Positions 1 through 12,562 of a stretch of 64,000 nucleotides of DNA are shown in pieces; the first letter of the stretch is position 1; every line of letters begins with the position of its first letter. A model generated the notes under the pieces. The model was not told where the DNA came from. It made no database searches and worked only from the letters and a program-made list of their open reading frames with translations. The stretch is from contig KV425601.1 of assembly GCA_001632425.1 (NCBI GenBank), positions 1 to 64,000 on the forward strand, in the 5' to 3' direction. The translations under genes and the position numbers were made by a program. The DNA is from Neolentinus lepideus HHB14362 ss-1. Taxonomy: Eukaryota > Basidiomycota > Agaricomycetes > Gloeophyllales > Gloeophyllaceae.

Positions 1-818
1 TTTAACCTCTCTGAGGCCAAATCCGAGGTCGGTTTCACGTAAATAACTCTGGCTCGGCCGGAAACAAGTTTGTTGTCTTTGCCTGTCCGGGACTGGGAAG
101 CGGCAGGAAGTGCATTTTCGGCGGAGTTCGAAAATGTGGCGGGAATGCTGTGGTTTCATTGTATTATTATATCTCGGTCACGACGATTACTTCCTGTCGA
201 TGCAAGTACTCTGGTTTACAATATTGGCTCAGTGAACCCGTAGTTCAAAATAGCCGTTCTTGTTCCAAGTGCCAGTCTTCGACTCCGGCTCAGATTGTTT
301 CACTGACAATGATCTCGGACGCGTTCTCTCGAGCAAGATCCCTTATTAATGCCGTCCAGTCCGCCGGCCAATCTCGGAAGGATTTGCATTCAAATAACCT
401 GCGTACATGACAAAAAGGATGAACATCCGTCGGTGCTATCGAGGCTCCTTTGCACTCGAGGCTACACAAGACCACGATGCCTGACCGATCCTTCGTTATT
501 TTATCTTGTCAAACTTCAGGCTGGCTGACATAGAATATACAATCATCCACAGGATAGTGAATAGACTGCTCATCAACCTCGGAATACCTTCCTACGAGCT
601 CGCCCAACGGTCATCTCAGTGAATCCAAACCGAGAGGTTATAAGGGTCCTTTATTTGAACTACCCTATATATTATATTTCCCGAGACCCCAGAACCTGCG
701 CGTTACCACACGTGCAATTCGAAGCCAGGTACACACAGCACCTTTATCATGAAATGCCGTCGAATCTGATTCCTAGCATCGAGGGCTTCGCCAAAGTGAG
801 CCAGAGCAGTCACTTGTG
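1..818. other. upstream region, no gene recognised
   Basis: Both strands carry only short open frames with no recognisable domain. The right end holds the 5' leader of the hydrolase gene that starts at 819. The left end may be the flank of a gene outside the window. Confidence 0.5.
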
Positions 819-2236
819 ATGTTTCGGACGAGGCCTAATCAAGCCCGAAATGCGCAGGGCGCCTTTGCCACCGCTGCCGGACTTTCGACCATCGGTGCGA
901 GCTGCGCTTTCGAGATGGGTGGCTAGTACTGACAGTAGCAGGCGTTGGACTGCTCTATTATGGCCAGAACTTTCTCATATACCCCTCTGCTTATCCTCCG
1001 GGATCTCGTACAGGTATGTTGACCTCTCAGGGAAAAGGGCCGCTGCTAACGCGACCCAACTAGAGGTCCCCGTTCCATCCGACTTCGGATTGCCTTACGA
1101 AGACCTACGGCTCACCACTTCGGACAACGTGAAGATCCAATGTTATTTGCTGGTGCAGAAGAGAGACTTGAGTCCGCCGGCGACACTGGTGCCAGGGGAG
1201 ATGGACTTCCCTGAGGACGAGGTGAGCACCTCTTTTCGGTCCGGCTGATGCGGAATATGACAAAGAGCGACAGTTCCCCGCTACCCGGCCAACAATTATG
1301 ATGTTCCACGGGAACGGCGGGAACATGGGGCACCGGGTGCCGCTCGCGAAGGTGTTCTACATCAAGATGCGGTGCAATGTTATGATGGTGTCTTATCGAG
1401 GGTGCGTAGCTCGTCACATAGACTTTGAACTATAGCCTTACTCCTAGCAGGTACGGCCGTTCGGAAGGCTCGCCGTCGGAGAAAGGTTAGATTGTTTGAC
1501 ACGACATGTTGAGTGTGCGCGTGTTAAGGCCGCTGTGAAGGGTTGCAACAAGACGCGCAGACGGCGCTGGATTACTTGACTTCCCATCCGGTACTGTCAA
1601 GGGCGCCCGTCGTAAGTGACATACTTGCTGCGCTCTCGCGGACGGATGCCACTCAACCTGACTAGATTTTATACGGTCAATCTATTGGTGGCGCTGTGTC
1701 GATCGATCTCGCCAGTCGGAACCTTGACACTGTAAGTTTATATATATCCTGGGTTTGTGCACTGCTAACGCGCCAGTCCAGGTGAAGGCGCTCATCCTCG
1801 AGAACACGTTCCTCTCAATCCCGAAGCTTATACCGCAAGCGCTACCAATCCTCTCTCCCTTCTCGTTCCTGTGCCACCAAAAATGGGAGAGCTACGTCAA
1901 GCTGTCGAAAATACCTGCGTCGACACCAATGCTAATGTTGAGCGGTAAGATGGATGAGGTGGTGCCACCGAAGCATATGGAGAGCCTTTGGAAGATCGCG
2001 GAGAAGAGGGGCCAGCAGGCGACTGAGGAGCTGAAGACGGAGGATGTTAGGGAGGAGAGGGAGTCTGGTGCAGGCAAGAATCGCTTTGTGTTGTTTGAGA
2101 AGGGACACCATAGTGAGTCGTTTGTGATATTGCTGGGAAAGACCATGTTGATTTGGGTTGGATAGATGATACGTGCGTGCAACCAGGCTATTGGACAGCT
2201 GTGAGCGAGTTTGTGGCGGGTCTTGGGGAGCCCTAA
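819..2236 (+). CDS. bem46: BEM46/ABHD13-type alpha/beta hydrolase
   Basis: Nine exons: 819-894, 942-1013, 1064-1221, 1274-1401, 1451-1485, 1541-1611, 1666-1731, 1782-2112, 2166-2236. They splice to 1008 nt, or 335 residues, the usual size of the family. The frame opened by the ATG at 850 is a shadow. The start at 819 joins, through a 47-bp intron, to the conserved membrane-anchor segment GVGLLYYGQNFLIYPSA. The serine-hydrolase signature is complete: oxyanion motif FHGNGGN, nucleophile elbow GQSIGG, acid Asp in SGKMDEVVPP and His in EKGHHNDT, then CVQPGYW near the end. Known fungal members are membrane-bound proteins linked to cell polarity; the substrate is not settled. The fourth exon's acceptor (1273) could be shifted a few bases. 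Confidence 0.9.
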
Positions 2237-2573
2237 ACGTGACGGGATGGCCTATACGTCCTCTTCATCTCCGTAAGTTATGACGAAACATGGCGATATG
2301 ATGTTTGCTATGATATCAGGTAGGAATACTTAATAAATGGTTCGGAATTTCACATGTCCACAGGACGGTCAATCTGAGGTTGTTTCTGGTTCCGGTCCCA
2401 TATATGATTCCCCGGTGACATGCAACCATGGCATGCATTTGGCGTGTCGACACACACTGAACACATGCCATAGTGCAATCACGAGGTAAGTACCGGTCTC
2501 AGACGCTACACGAGGTAATAGATGATATGGTGTCACATCGATATGAATACAAGAGGTGATGGTCTTTCAGTTG

Positions 2574-3185
2574 TTATACTGCAGAATTGACGAAAGTCGT
2601 GAGGAAACAGATGCAAGTGGAAGAACAAAGGGAGTACCTTCATAGTAATCGGCAGCAACTAGTCTGAGATACATAAGACCAGATGATAATTTGTGAGCGG
2701 ATAGCATGACCACTCACAGTTCCAGGGCCAGTTCGGGCAGGATACGCTCCATGAAATCCGGTATGTCCTCCTTAGGAGGCGTGTTCTCGTACTGAGCTTT
2801 GTACGCCATGTACTCGCAAAGCTTCTCAACTACGACCGCTCTAATACATCGTTCTGGGTTTATTAGTGCTAGAATAAGAGACACGCGGACTCACCTCGTG
2901 TCCGGGATCTCACAGACACTCGCTATAGCTTCACGAAAGTTACCTGGACCGAAGTTCAGGCGGGAATGAGACTTAATGACCGAAGGTCGTACTTTCAGTG
3001 CTTAGCATGTTTCTCAAGGTTCCGCTGATGAGGGCCACTTTACGCTTGACCATAAAGGAGAAACCGTCTTGGGTGGTTATGAGGACCCAGTCGTCCGTCT
3101 TTGAAGTATTTTCCTATACTTGCTTGATAAGTGGCCCAGTAATAAGACTGAAAATGCATACGCGCGTTTCAACATCGTTCGACAT
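2574..3185 (-). CDS. elc1: Elongin C (BTB/POZ-fold adaptor)
   Basis: Six short exons encode about 110 residues, close to human (112) and yeast (99) Elongin C. The ATG at 3185 opens a 24-nt exon (MSNDVETR). Then follow TDDWVLITTQDGFSF, KRKVALISGTLRNML, the NFREAIASVCEIP segment, KLCEYMAYKAQYEN and the family C-terminal helix ELALELLVAADYYEV. Elongin C links cullin E3 ligases to substrate receptors and, in fungi, acts in turnover of stalled RNA polymerase II with Ela1. The 3' end is ambiguous. A final intron gives a last exon of only 5 nt (2574-2578) that ends the protein in ...YYEV. Reading through the intron instead gives a longer tail ending at 2567. The former matches the compact C-terminus of the family better. 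Confidence 0.85.
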
Positions 3186-3359
3186 GATGGAAGAACGACT
3201 CTTAGTTGTGGCTCGATGAAGTGGATGTGTACCCGTGGGAATCTCCGGCAAGGAGGTCGCTGCCTTTGGCGCCCAGGCCACAGCTCGGTCCCGCTGCAGC
3301 ACCACCGTCATACATAGACATTGCATTACCCTCGACGACGCACACCTTTGGATACGACA

Positions 3360-4134
3360 ATGTCTCTCCCGAAGGTATGCAGCATGCTAGAGAACGAGAT
3401 CCTTAACGCGATGACCGACTTCCTATCGGATTACAGCGAATTATCAAGGTGCGCTCTTGTGACCCTTCACCGCAGTGATCATTCTCTTACGAGTGTCGCG
3501 GAATGTTGTGTCTCTGGATGTGTACGGCCGACAGGAAACGGAGCGTCTTGTCGCCGATCCGGCTCCTGGCATCACCGCCACTCCTCATGAAGATAACCTA
3601 CGGTACTTTGATGTAACTATCCAAGGGCCCGACGGGAGCCCGTTCCAAAGTGCGTGAGGTTGTGCGTTTGTCCAAGGACTTATCTGATATGGTACGGATT
3701 CTAGGCGGTGTGTTCCACCTCGAATTATTCTTGCCGGAGGAGTACCCTATGGCCCCGCCGAAAGTACGATTCCTGACCAAGATCTATCACCCTAACATCG
3801 GTACGTCGTGCCCATTACTACATTTCATTAGAGATGTAATATAACAATGGAACGGGATGGGTAGACAAGCTTGGGCGAATTTGCTTGGATATTCTCAAAG
3901 GTAATTGTACTATTGCACTACATTTTGAAGCCGGCACTTTTGATCTTGATATATCCAGACAAATGGTCGCCAGCCTTGCAGATTCGGACAGTTTTGCTCT
4001 CCATACAAGCGCTGCTCAGTGCGCCCAACCCAGACGATCCTCTTGCAACGGACGTGGCGAAGCACTATAAGGAGGACGAGAAGGACGCACAACGTGTTAG
4101 TCGAGAGTGGACGGAGAAATATGCGATGGCGTGA
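3360..4134 (+). CDS. ubc13: ubiquitin-conjugating enzyme E2, Ubc13/UBE2N type
   Basis: Exons 3360-3374, 3437-3448, 3535-3649, 3705-3800, 3865-3900 and 3959-4134 splice to 450 nt (149 residues; human UBE2N has 152). The reading is MSLPK + RIIK + [13 protein letters not shown]..., then [35 protein letters not shown] and [20 protein letters not shown]. The catalytic cysteine is C86 in GRICLD, beside the HPN motif. With a Uev/Mms2 partner, Ubc13 builds K63-linked ubiquitin chains for error-free DNA damage tolerance. Exon 2 is a 12-nt microexon, which automated annotation could easily miss. Confidence 0.95.
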
Positions 4135-4475
4135 GCGTTGGAAGGAATGATAATATCGGTGTGTATCTCATGACTGTGCCATGGTGTATGTTATTTTGTA
4201 TTTTGGTCCTTTGCATGATTCGCAACGAACAAGTAGAATGAAGACGATCTTTGGTTTCAAATTCTTACATAGCTAGCTACATTTCTCGCTCGTCTTATTT
4301 CCCCCGCGCTGGAGCTTACGAGTCTGACTCTGACTACACCGATGCCGTCGGCACCACAAATGGCAACATAACTCTAAATATGGGCTTACTGGGTCCAAAC
4401 ATAGTTGGAATGGCCTGCAACGATCGGGCTCGGACAAAGGCCTCCCTTTAACGTCTACCACACTTGCTCACTACC

Positions 4476-7400
4476 ATGGACGGCGAGGAGCCCTCTTTCC
4501 GGCCTCAGGAGCCTCCTCAATACCGCGGTAGCTCCGTCAAGAGACCTTTTGCTCAACTCAACATCGACGACGAGTGGCCGAGCGCTAGTGGAAGCAGTGG
4601 ACGGGGAAGTCGGGGGCTAGTCGGGGGCAGCGACGGTGAAGATAGCGACAGGCACAAGAGGGCGCGGAGCGAGAGTGAATCCTCTGGAGATGAGAGCTTA
4701 GCCTCGTTCTCTGCGACGTCATCGTCGTCGTCCCAGGCAGGGTCGAGCAGTTCGTCAAGCAGTGAAAGTCACGAGTCGCCGTCAGCAGGCCTACCGAGTT
4801 CATATGATTCAGTCGTGGACACCGTGTTTGTACGGGATGACGGCAGGAACGAGTTACACATCCTAGATGAACACCCAGACCTTGGCATGAGGCCCATCGA
4901 AGATGCATTGGCGGTGTCGCGTCCTCTGATTCAAGAACGCCGGATCGATGCAAGCGATCAAATCAATAGACACGAGGGGACTGAGCCGACTGTACGCACT
5001 GAGGAACCTCTGTTCAGGCTTTGGCCTTACCCTCCCCTCCCTATTGAGCATCCCAGTGAAGAAGCATTCTACCCTCATGTTTGGCCGAATCCAGACGATC
5101 CTCGTTCTGGCAACGCATCCCGCATTTCGAGAGACCTTCAAGGAGAAATCGAGATTTCCCATATTTCGAGTGACCTTTGTGAGCTCCGCGGATTATGCCT
5201 CTCCCTTGCAGCCAGTGATGCCTTTCTTAGCTGCTGTGAACCACCAGGGAGACCTGCCGCGTGGAAGTCAGCGGTCGTTCATCTCCAATCGTGAATGCCT
5301 GTACAGGCCATCAGACAGCGGACGTTCCGACCGTCCTTGCTCCCCCGATTCTGATTATGCGGCGAGCCGAATCCCGCCGTCGGTACGCTTTTCAAAGCTG
5401 TGATGATCATTCTGTTCACTTATGATTTATGTTCTCCAGCAAAGGCAATCTACTCTATCGTCCCGCTCACCTGGACGTTCCATCGATCGTGGTCGACTTC
5501 CTCCTTTACCAGCCATGGAGTCGCTGTCTTCACTTCCTAGACCACCTTTGCTAATAGCAGGGTCATTCAGGAACGAAGCCACTCCAAGCGAGCTGTCTCC
5601 ATTCACGGGCCTCAGATCCGGACCTGCCTATGAAGACGACTCTGGGAGTCTTCTCAGACGCAGCCTACGCAGGGTGAACCACTCGCGAAGTGAGATCGGT
5701 ATAAGTAGACCGATGCCATCATACTCTGAGTCTTGGAACGCGCCGGGTGATGGCGACGACGGGCTGCAGTCTGACATGAACCGTATCTTCGAAGATCTCC
5801 GATCGTTCAATGAAACCCTGGAAGCCGCTAGGGAGAGCGTGTCTGTCTTCCTGTATGGTAGACGGACACCTGGGTATGGCACGGAAGAGGACCGCTCGTC
5901 GGGTAGAGCTGCTGTGGAGAGTAGACGCGAACCTCTCAATGCTAGGCAACCACCCTTGACCTTATTCAGAGGACGTTCTGATTCTGAAGGGGAGTCGGAA
6001 CCACTCCCCAACAATGGAAGCATCTCAAATGGTATGTTGTAGACCAACCTCCTATCGCTTTCGTCGCACCTATGCTTATTAAGCCTTGGCTACAGGGACC
6101 CGCAATACGTATAATCCCTTCTCAACCACTAGATCAACGGCCCCTTCGCCCAGTTCTCCGGATCCTCTTGACCTCATTAGCTCAGGTTTGTTTTATTGGT
6201 TTATGCACAAACTCAGCGCTCACGAGATGGACAGGCGACCACGATGGATCTCAGTCCCGTTTCCGTCTTCGTGCTGTGTCATCCCGGTCCTTCACCGACC
6301 GTCGTTCTAACGAGTCCGGTCAAGCAAGCCGCCTACCACCGCGACTAACACCCCGAACTGCGAGCCGCCCACATCGCGACCCCCTTCCACCTGCATTCGA
6401 CGACCCAGACGAGATCATTATCGGGCTGGACGAGCATCCCGGTGACTGGTTCTCCCCGATTGGCTCGCCTAGAACAAGCCTGGCCTCAGCCAGGAGGCCA
6501 CAAAGTGAGTCGCTTAATGGATCAGCAGCCAGACGCGCAGGCGTTAGCAGGCCTGACCCGCCTGTAGGGCCCCGCAGTCGATTGGGCAGAATTTCACCTA
6601 CGTACGACTATGTGCCTCATACCTCTTGGGCGTCGAGCACTGCGGCTTCGGAGTCGCGCTCAGAAGAAAATCCTCGGCGTCTGCTGGCGGAGGAACATAT
6701 GAGACCATTTGTGTCTTCGACTTCATTTTCCGTGCCGAGACCTCCGTGGCGTGAGGGACGATGGAGGGAGTCAGAAGACTCTACTGGTTCTCGTCCAAAT
6801 CTGCCCTCTGATTCACCGCTCGTTGATAGTAGCACTGGTCGCCCGACCCTGTTTAGGAATTCCTTCGGGTCGTCCTATCGTTCAACATCCGAGACTCCTT
6901 ACTGGCGACATGATGGCGAAAGCAATATCCCTCCGGCTCATCGCAGAGTAGTGCACACGCGACTGCCTGCGATCTTACCCCCTTTGACGCGTGCCGCGAG
7001 TAATCGCAGCTTACCTTCGATTGCGACGTTCGCTGAAAACGATGGCAACCCTCGTGATGAGGTTCGTACAACAGATTCTCAGACAGATTCTGCAGGGCTA
7101 GTTCAAGCTATGCATGAAACATCAGCTTCGCTTTCGAGATCTCCCCTCCGCCTTGGCCAGTGGCCTATAGTTGAACAGTCGGAGCCTGAAGCCACTACTG
7201 ACAGTAATGGATTGCAACACAGAAGGATTGACTTGAATGCATATCACGATGGACCGTTCAGAACCTCTTTGCAGAGATCTGTAGAACTTAGTCGTTTGAG
7301 GTCCGTGTCGCAGTCCGCGACACATTCGCCAGATTCGACGACCTCACGACTTGAATGGTCAGCACTCGAGCGATCAACGGACGCGTCTACTGTGAGCATC

Positions 7401-8985
7401 TATGCCATTCTTTCTTCGGTTCAAGACTCACATCAGTGCTAGGTGCCGTCCCCTGCGCGGCGAGAAGCATTAACGAGGTAAATCTCGCCGTAATCAGTCC
7501 CGCTTATGATCCTATTAATCCATATGGAACAGTCGGCCTGAACGAGTCTATCCTCCACGTCCTCCGGCTGGCGAGCGTGAGCGATCTACAGCTATAGAGA
7601 TTCCTCATCCTGTAGCCAGAAACCTCAGTCAACGATTTGGTAGGGTATCTAGACCTTCTAGAGCTGGGACAGATCGACCGCTCCCGCAATCTTGGCACAC
7701 CGACGACCATCTGAGCCCCACAAGTCGTCGTAGCTGGACGAGACCAAGTCCAGCCGACATACCTTCACCGGACTGGTGGGATTCGTCACCCCCAGAAATC
7801 CCTGACGACATCTGGTCAGAATTGAATGATTTACCGGACGCGATGGATGTGGACGTACCAGCACAATTCACTGATAACTTGCAGCAGGCCCTACAGGTCC
7901 TTCGCGGCGACGGACCTGGCAACAGCCCCTACGGAAGGCGATCACGACGCAGGACAGCGCTGCATATACCGAGGGACGTTAGCACTACAAGTACACTCAA
8001 TGAACCTCTGGGAACCCGAGATACCGAGGAGCAGCCAACTAGGCGAACGTCAGCGCGTTCTAGAACTTCCACTGCCCGTCCCACGGACTTGATCAATGAG
8101 CCTTTCCGAAGAGCAACCTCCCAGCGATCGCAATCTCGTAGTCCTTCCCGAGGCACTAACGACGGGGCGCGCTCCCACTTCGAGAGGCATGCCAGACTGC
8201 GTGCAATGCGATCGCAGATTCGACAGCGGCAACAAGGACAAGAAGAAGTCCGGTCTCGCGCGGAGTTGCCACTTCACACTTTCCTCGCGTCACGATACCG
8301 TGCACGCCGGAATTTGGGAGACTTTGTGGTACGTTGCCTGGGTGTATCGTCTCGCAGAACAAACTTAAGTGTTTCATATCAGCGGGACGAAGACTTCGAT
8401 TCTTCCTATGAAACCCTACTTGCATTAGCGGCTTCTGTTGGCGACGCTCTACCCCGTTCCACTCCCGAACATGTCATAGCGTCAATGCCCACTGGATTCT
8501 ATAAAGACTGGGCTGAAGTTGACACCGATACCAGATGTCCGATATGCCTAGATGACGTACGTTCCCGTCCTTTCTGTGTGCTCCTCTGTCCTAAGGTTCT
8601 ATTTATCCAGTACAAATCGCTGGACCCGGTGCTCAAAATGCATGACTGTCGCCATTGGCTTCACAAAGAATGTCTTGAGGTGTGTATACACTTTCACCCT
8701 CGTAATATGCGCAGAGATTCTGACTATCCTCGGTAGACGTGGCTACGGAGTGCAACAACTTGTCCCGTCTGCCGCCAGCAAGTCAGAACGCAGCGAGACC
8801 GCTCTTCGACGCCTCCTGTGGCCGGTCCGAGTAGCCAGGACCTGCCGAATCAGAGCGGTGATGAGGACAGTGACGATGAAGATCCATGGCGAATTGGGGA
8901 AGATGTCGAGTGGCTGGTGCATCAGCTTCCTGTTCATCGACATTCTCGACGCCGTCCCATGGATCCACGAGAACCACGAGAATAG
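4476..8985 (+). CDS. large disordered RING-H2 finger protein, probable E3 ubiquitin ligase
   Basis: A multi-exon gene opens at the ATG at 4476 (MDGEEPSFRP) and ends at the TAG at 8983. Nearly the whole length is low-complexity Ser/Arg/Pro-rich and acidic sequence with several hundred Ser and Arg residues. The long exons lie near 4476-5177, 5218-5381, 5440-6030, 6215-7390 and 7530-8328. The only recognisable domain is at the C-terminus: CPIC, then HDCRHWLHKEC, then CPVC. The spacing is C-x2-C-x15-C-x-H-x2-H-x2-C-x10-C-x2-C, a complete C3H2C3 RING. It is built across two introns, after CPICLDD and after HKECLE. A short acidic tail with DEDSDDEDPW follows. RING-H2 domains recruit E2 enzymes. The substrate cannot be read from the sequence. 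Internal exon borders in the Ser-rich part are uncertain. Confidence 0.8.
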
Positions 8986-9215
8986 AAGGGGAGATGGCTG
9001 TATCTAACCATGAACGATTTTTAGTCTATTTGCCTTTATTCACTATGGAATTCTGTCTGTAGCATCAGCATTGTTTTATGTAGCCTATTTATTAGTTGAG
9101 CGAGTGTATCCTCCATCGCAAGCATATTGAATCACATTAGTTAATGCAAGATACATACACGAAGTCACGAACGAAGTGAGAGTGGATATTGACATATCGG
9201 TGAATCTACGCCATA

Positions 9216-10604
9216 TCATATTGTTTGACTATCATATTGTTTGAGACTTTCATGCAACTGGTCCATATCCCAAGACGTATCAAAGTCCCCAAAACTCGAA
9301 TCCGCATCCGGAGGCGGTGAACCTGATACACCATCACAATCATTTGGCGAAGGCGTCTGGTCCGGAGTAGGCAAGGAATTCTCGGGCGACCTAGCCATAC
9401 CCCTATGGTTCGCCTTCGATTGGGTCTGCGGAAGCTGGGGGACGACTTGGCTGGGGTTGAGGAGAGGTGACTTGAAACCCTTTCTCTTCATCGGCAGCTC
9501 CTGCGACGGAGACAAGGCATAAGGGCTTGACGTAGCGTTGTGAACACGGCGCATTCCCAGGACAGGAGGTCGAGAGGAGGACTGTGTCGCCTTAGGTGGT
9601 GGAGGGCAGGGTGAGGATGTCCTGCGCACTGTGGGTGGATTCGATTGCTGGCGGTATGTTGAAGCATGAATGGGGTTGTGACTGGGCTTAGATGAGCTTG
9701 GGGTAATATTAGTATTTGATTCCACGACAGACGGAGGAATGAGGGTAGATCGAGGAGTTTGGGAGCACTTCCCAGCCGATCCTGGAGGTGGCAAAGAGGC
9801 TGGAGGGGCCTTGGTCGACAACACAGGCTGGGGTGGAGACAGAACAGACAATGAAGAGGAAGCGAGGCTGGACCTGCTTCCGGACGGTGAAGCATAACAG
9901 TCGACGACCATATTGACGCGGAGGCTCCTGTCCGCGTCCATACCACCAGCAGTACCTGCACCCCCGGTACAAGTCCGTGGTGCACTTTGCTCTCGCTTTA
10001 ATTCAACAGCCCGGCGCGACCCATCAACGGTCCAATGAGAATGCACTCTCACGGGCGGTGGCCGACCCGACGACGAGGCTTGCTCCTGTTCCATACGTTT
10101 CTGCGCCTTGGCCGATGTGTGCTCTGCCATCTTGCGCACGGCTCGAACCCAGTCACTGGGGTCGGCAACTTGTTCTGGCTCCACTAGTTCGCTGCGTGTT
10201 CGCGACGGTCGCGTGCGTTTCTTGCGTTGGGGATTGCGCACGGCTGGGCTGGAGGGATCTGCTTCGAGATCCTCTGGGAGGTAGGAATGTCTGTTGAGAT
10301 CTGGGAAGGATGGGATGCGTGGTACTGGCGCAGATTTGGACAGTGGAGAGACATTAGCAAAAAATGTGGGCATAAGACGGAGGAAGTACTCACTTTGGTG
10401 TTTCTGAGAAGCCTCCCGCCTGATCAGCTGGTTGAGAGAATCGTTATTACTTTGCGATCCTTGCCATATCACAATGTCCTCATCAAGTGGCCGCCTACGT
10501 TTGCATTGCGCTACCCATTGCGAGCCAGTCAGTTGTGAAGAAGGAGGAAGGGGGTCTGAGTCTGTTGGCATACTTGGGCTGGAGTCAAGTTCGTCCATCA
10601 TCAT
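9216..10604 (-). CDS. unknown Ser/Pro-rich protein
   Basis: The longest frame upstream begins with TTG, so the first ATG in the run MMMDELDSSPS (10604) is taken as the start. It gives about 460 residues if unspliced. A likely intron lies inside: GTGAGTACTTCC follows QKHQ, GCTAATG and a CGCCAG acceptor follow, and splicing would lead into IPRIPSFPDL in frame. I recognise no catalytic domain. There are basic clusters (KRRRP, RKKRTRPSRTR), a stretch resembling a helix (DWVRAVRKMAEHTSAKAQKRMEQEQ), then a long Ser/Pro-rich disordered region and an acidic C-terminus (SFGDFDTSWDMDQLHESLKQYD). A nuclear protein is plausible from the basic clusters, but this is inference. Confidence 0.65.
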   Translation of the reverse strand: MMMDELDSSPSMPTDSDPLPPSSQLTGSQWVAQCKRRRPLDEDIVIWQGSQSNNDSLNQLIRREASQKHQSEYFLRLMPTFFANVSPLSKSAPVPRIPSFPDLNRHSYLPEDLEADPSSPAVRNPQRKKRTRPSRTRSELVEPEQVADPSDWVRAVRKMAEHTSAKAQKRMEQEQASSSGRPPPVRVHSHWTVDGSRRAVELKREQSAPRTCTGGAGTAGGMDADRSLRVNMVVDCYASPSGSRSSLASSSLSVLSPPQPVLSTKAPPASLPPPGSAGKCSQTPRSTLIPPSVVESNTNITPSSSKPSHNPIHASTYRQQSNPPTVRRTSSPCPPPPKATQSSSRPPVLGMRRVHNATSSPYALSPSQELPMKRKGFKSPLLNPSQVVPQLPQTQSKANHRGMARSPENSLPTPDQTPSPNDCDGVSGSPPPDADSSFGDFDTSWDMDQLHESLKQYDSQTI

Positions 10605-12498
10605 GGGATTCCTCCTTTTGTGCTTGAGATGTGTGTGGATCTGTTTGGACAATGCACGGCTTTACGGCTATGGAGGCATGTCTACAAAGGAGAGTTGCTT
10701 TAGTTGGCCGTGTATGAATGTGCCGACGTTACCGACAAAGTCCGGTTAAACAAAGGGCCGCCTTGAATCAAGCTATTTCAAAAAAGATGTTTCTTTCGTT
10801 TTGTGATGTTTAGTTTTTAGAGTTAAAGGAACAACTCCAGGCAAAGCAGATGAACACCGTGACCATATATACGAGTGCTGTGGCGGCGCTTCCACTGTGA
10901 CTGTACTCCTGACACGATCTGTCACGCGTCACGCATCGGATTCTAATTTCTGCCATGGATGGCATCTTGTAATATCTGCACTGCAAAATGGCACTTGTCG
11001 CTGAGCAGTGTACGCTGCCAGAATCTCAGGCTGCTTTCCTCTAATGGGCGCCACGACTCAAGTTGTTCCCCAGACAAGTGCCGCTTATAGCTGATGACGG
11101 CCCTACTAAGTCCTTGGTATCTCTTCCGAAGACGATTCTTAGAGCTCTGAGGTAGGGACAACAATCACAGCACAACACGTGGAACCGTACTCGCAATTTG
11201 TATTATATCCCTTCAAGCTTGACGTGTTCTGGCGTGGTGCCAACTTCATGCCACACTTTGCGAATGTACGTTGCTATACGCGACATAGGGAAGTACTTCA
11301 GTATGAAGCAGACCAGCAATCCGGTTCGTCCTGAAAATATTGCTCGAGGAGGTTTCTTCTGATCTCGGCTGTAACCTCTTAGGGAAGGGGGGGGTATTGC
11401 AGCAATAAACCGTGTGCGACCGGACTCAGCGAGAACAAATTGATATAATATTCAATCTGGGCCACGATTCCTCGTAAGTGTTATAGAGATTGTTCCAGAC
11501 GGCGCGCACGCGCGCGGGCGCCTTCCCTAGGCTTCATTAAGTCTTTCTTGCTCTGCGGTACGAATCGGAAACTTGTGAAGCTATTTTTGTTTTGGGATAC
11601 GTTGCACTCCAGACAATCACAAGGAAGAATATCTTAGAGTCTTCTTCCATAGTCGATCTAAATAATTAGCTTTTAGTGGCAGGATGTGGCATAAGTCTTC
11701 TCCTCAATATGATCACGTGTGAAACCACGTAGTGTCCACGCGACTAATTAGTGTTCTTATCGACCCGGCTCGCCAGCAAGCCGCAAGACTCTGACCCAAG
11801 CACTAGTAGGGCTGTATGACTTGGCTCTTTCAGCATACTTTCTGGACACTCGTGGTTATGTATCAGTGTCATTGCAGTACTGCATAGCCTCGCGCACCTC
11901 CTTCCTATACTCAGGTCGCCCTGACTCCAAGCCCCAAGCCTCAAAATGCAAATATTGACGTCAACAATAACTGGTGTCAACGTGCTGTCTATCGATATGT
12001 AATCAGTGACGACGAAATGCCCAAGTCCTCAGTCAGCGTTAAGGAGTGCTGGTGCTACCAGTACTAGTTGCAAGCTTCGGGGAGATGATTGGCGGCACGC
12101 CGATTGTCATGTGCTCCCGCCTGGGACCTTCGAAGGTCTGGTGGGGATATCTCGGAACGACAGTGCGAGGGGCGCAAATAAGTATACCAGGTACACACTA
12201 GTGAAATATTGGAGTGGAAATCACTCCATCATATCCGATCACCCATACTTATATCGAGCCCGGAACGGCACTGATCGTCCCGAGCTTTTGCTTTTGCTTC
12301 TGCTTCTGCTTTTACATTTCCAACACCGTCTACATTAACACGTTCTAAATATTGTACTATATTCCCTACGTAAACGGTGCGTGTTACGATACCCTGGCGA
12401 AGCATACTTACCAATTTATGGTATGTGCAGTGTTAATAGGACTCGTGATTCGGGTAAAAGGAACACGGGCCTGAGTCTGACTGATATTACGGTTGTGC
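10605..12498. other. intergenic region, no gene recognised
   Basis: About 1.9 kb between the divergently placed unknown gene and the esterase gene. Open frames are short and without family features. A pyrimidine-rich run of TTTTGCTTTTGCTTCTGC units at about 12287-12315 is a simple-sequence tract. Confidence 0.5.
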
Positions 12499-12505
12499 TA
12501 TATAT
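12499..12505 (+). promoter_or_regulatory. TATA-like box of the esterase gene
   Basis: TATATAT lies about 60 bp upstream of the ATG at 12563, a plausible core-promoter distance for a fungal gene. It is called on position and sequence only. Confidence 0.4.
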
Positions 12506-12562
12506 CTGGGCGTGTCCACACCCACAATTCCCCACCCGACGAGAGCCCGTCCTAAGCCAGCC

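Noticed and set aside
850..1248. 132-residue frame taken as the hydrolase N-terminus
   Set aside because: It is out of phase with the conserved GLLYYGQNFLIYPSA exon. The start at 819 with a 47-bp intron gives the family sequence.
4464..4475. extension of the RING protein start upstream of 4476
   Set aside because: The extension begins with TTG, not ATG.
12287..12315. TTTTGC/TTCTGC short tandem run
   Set aside because: A simple pyrimidine-rich microsatellite outside any gene; not a CRISPR or other structured repeat.
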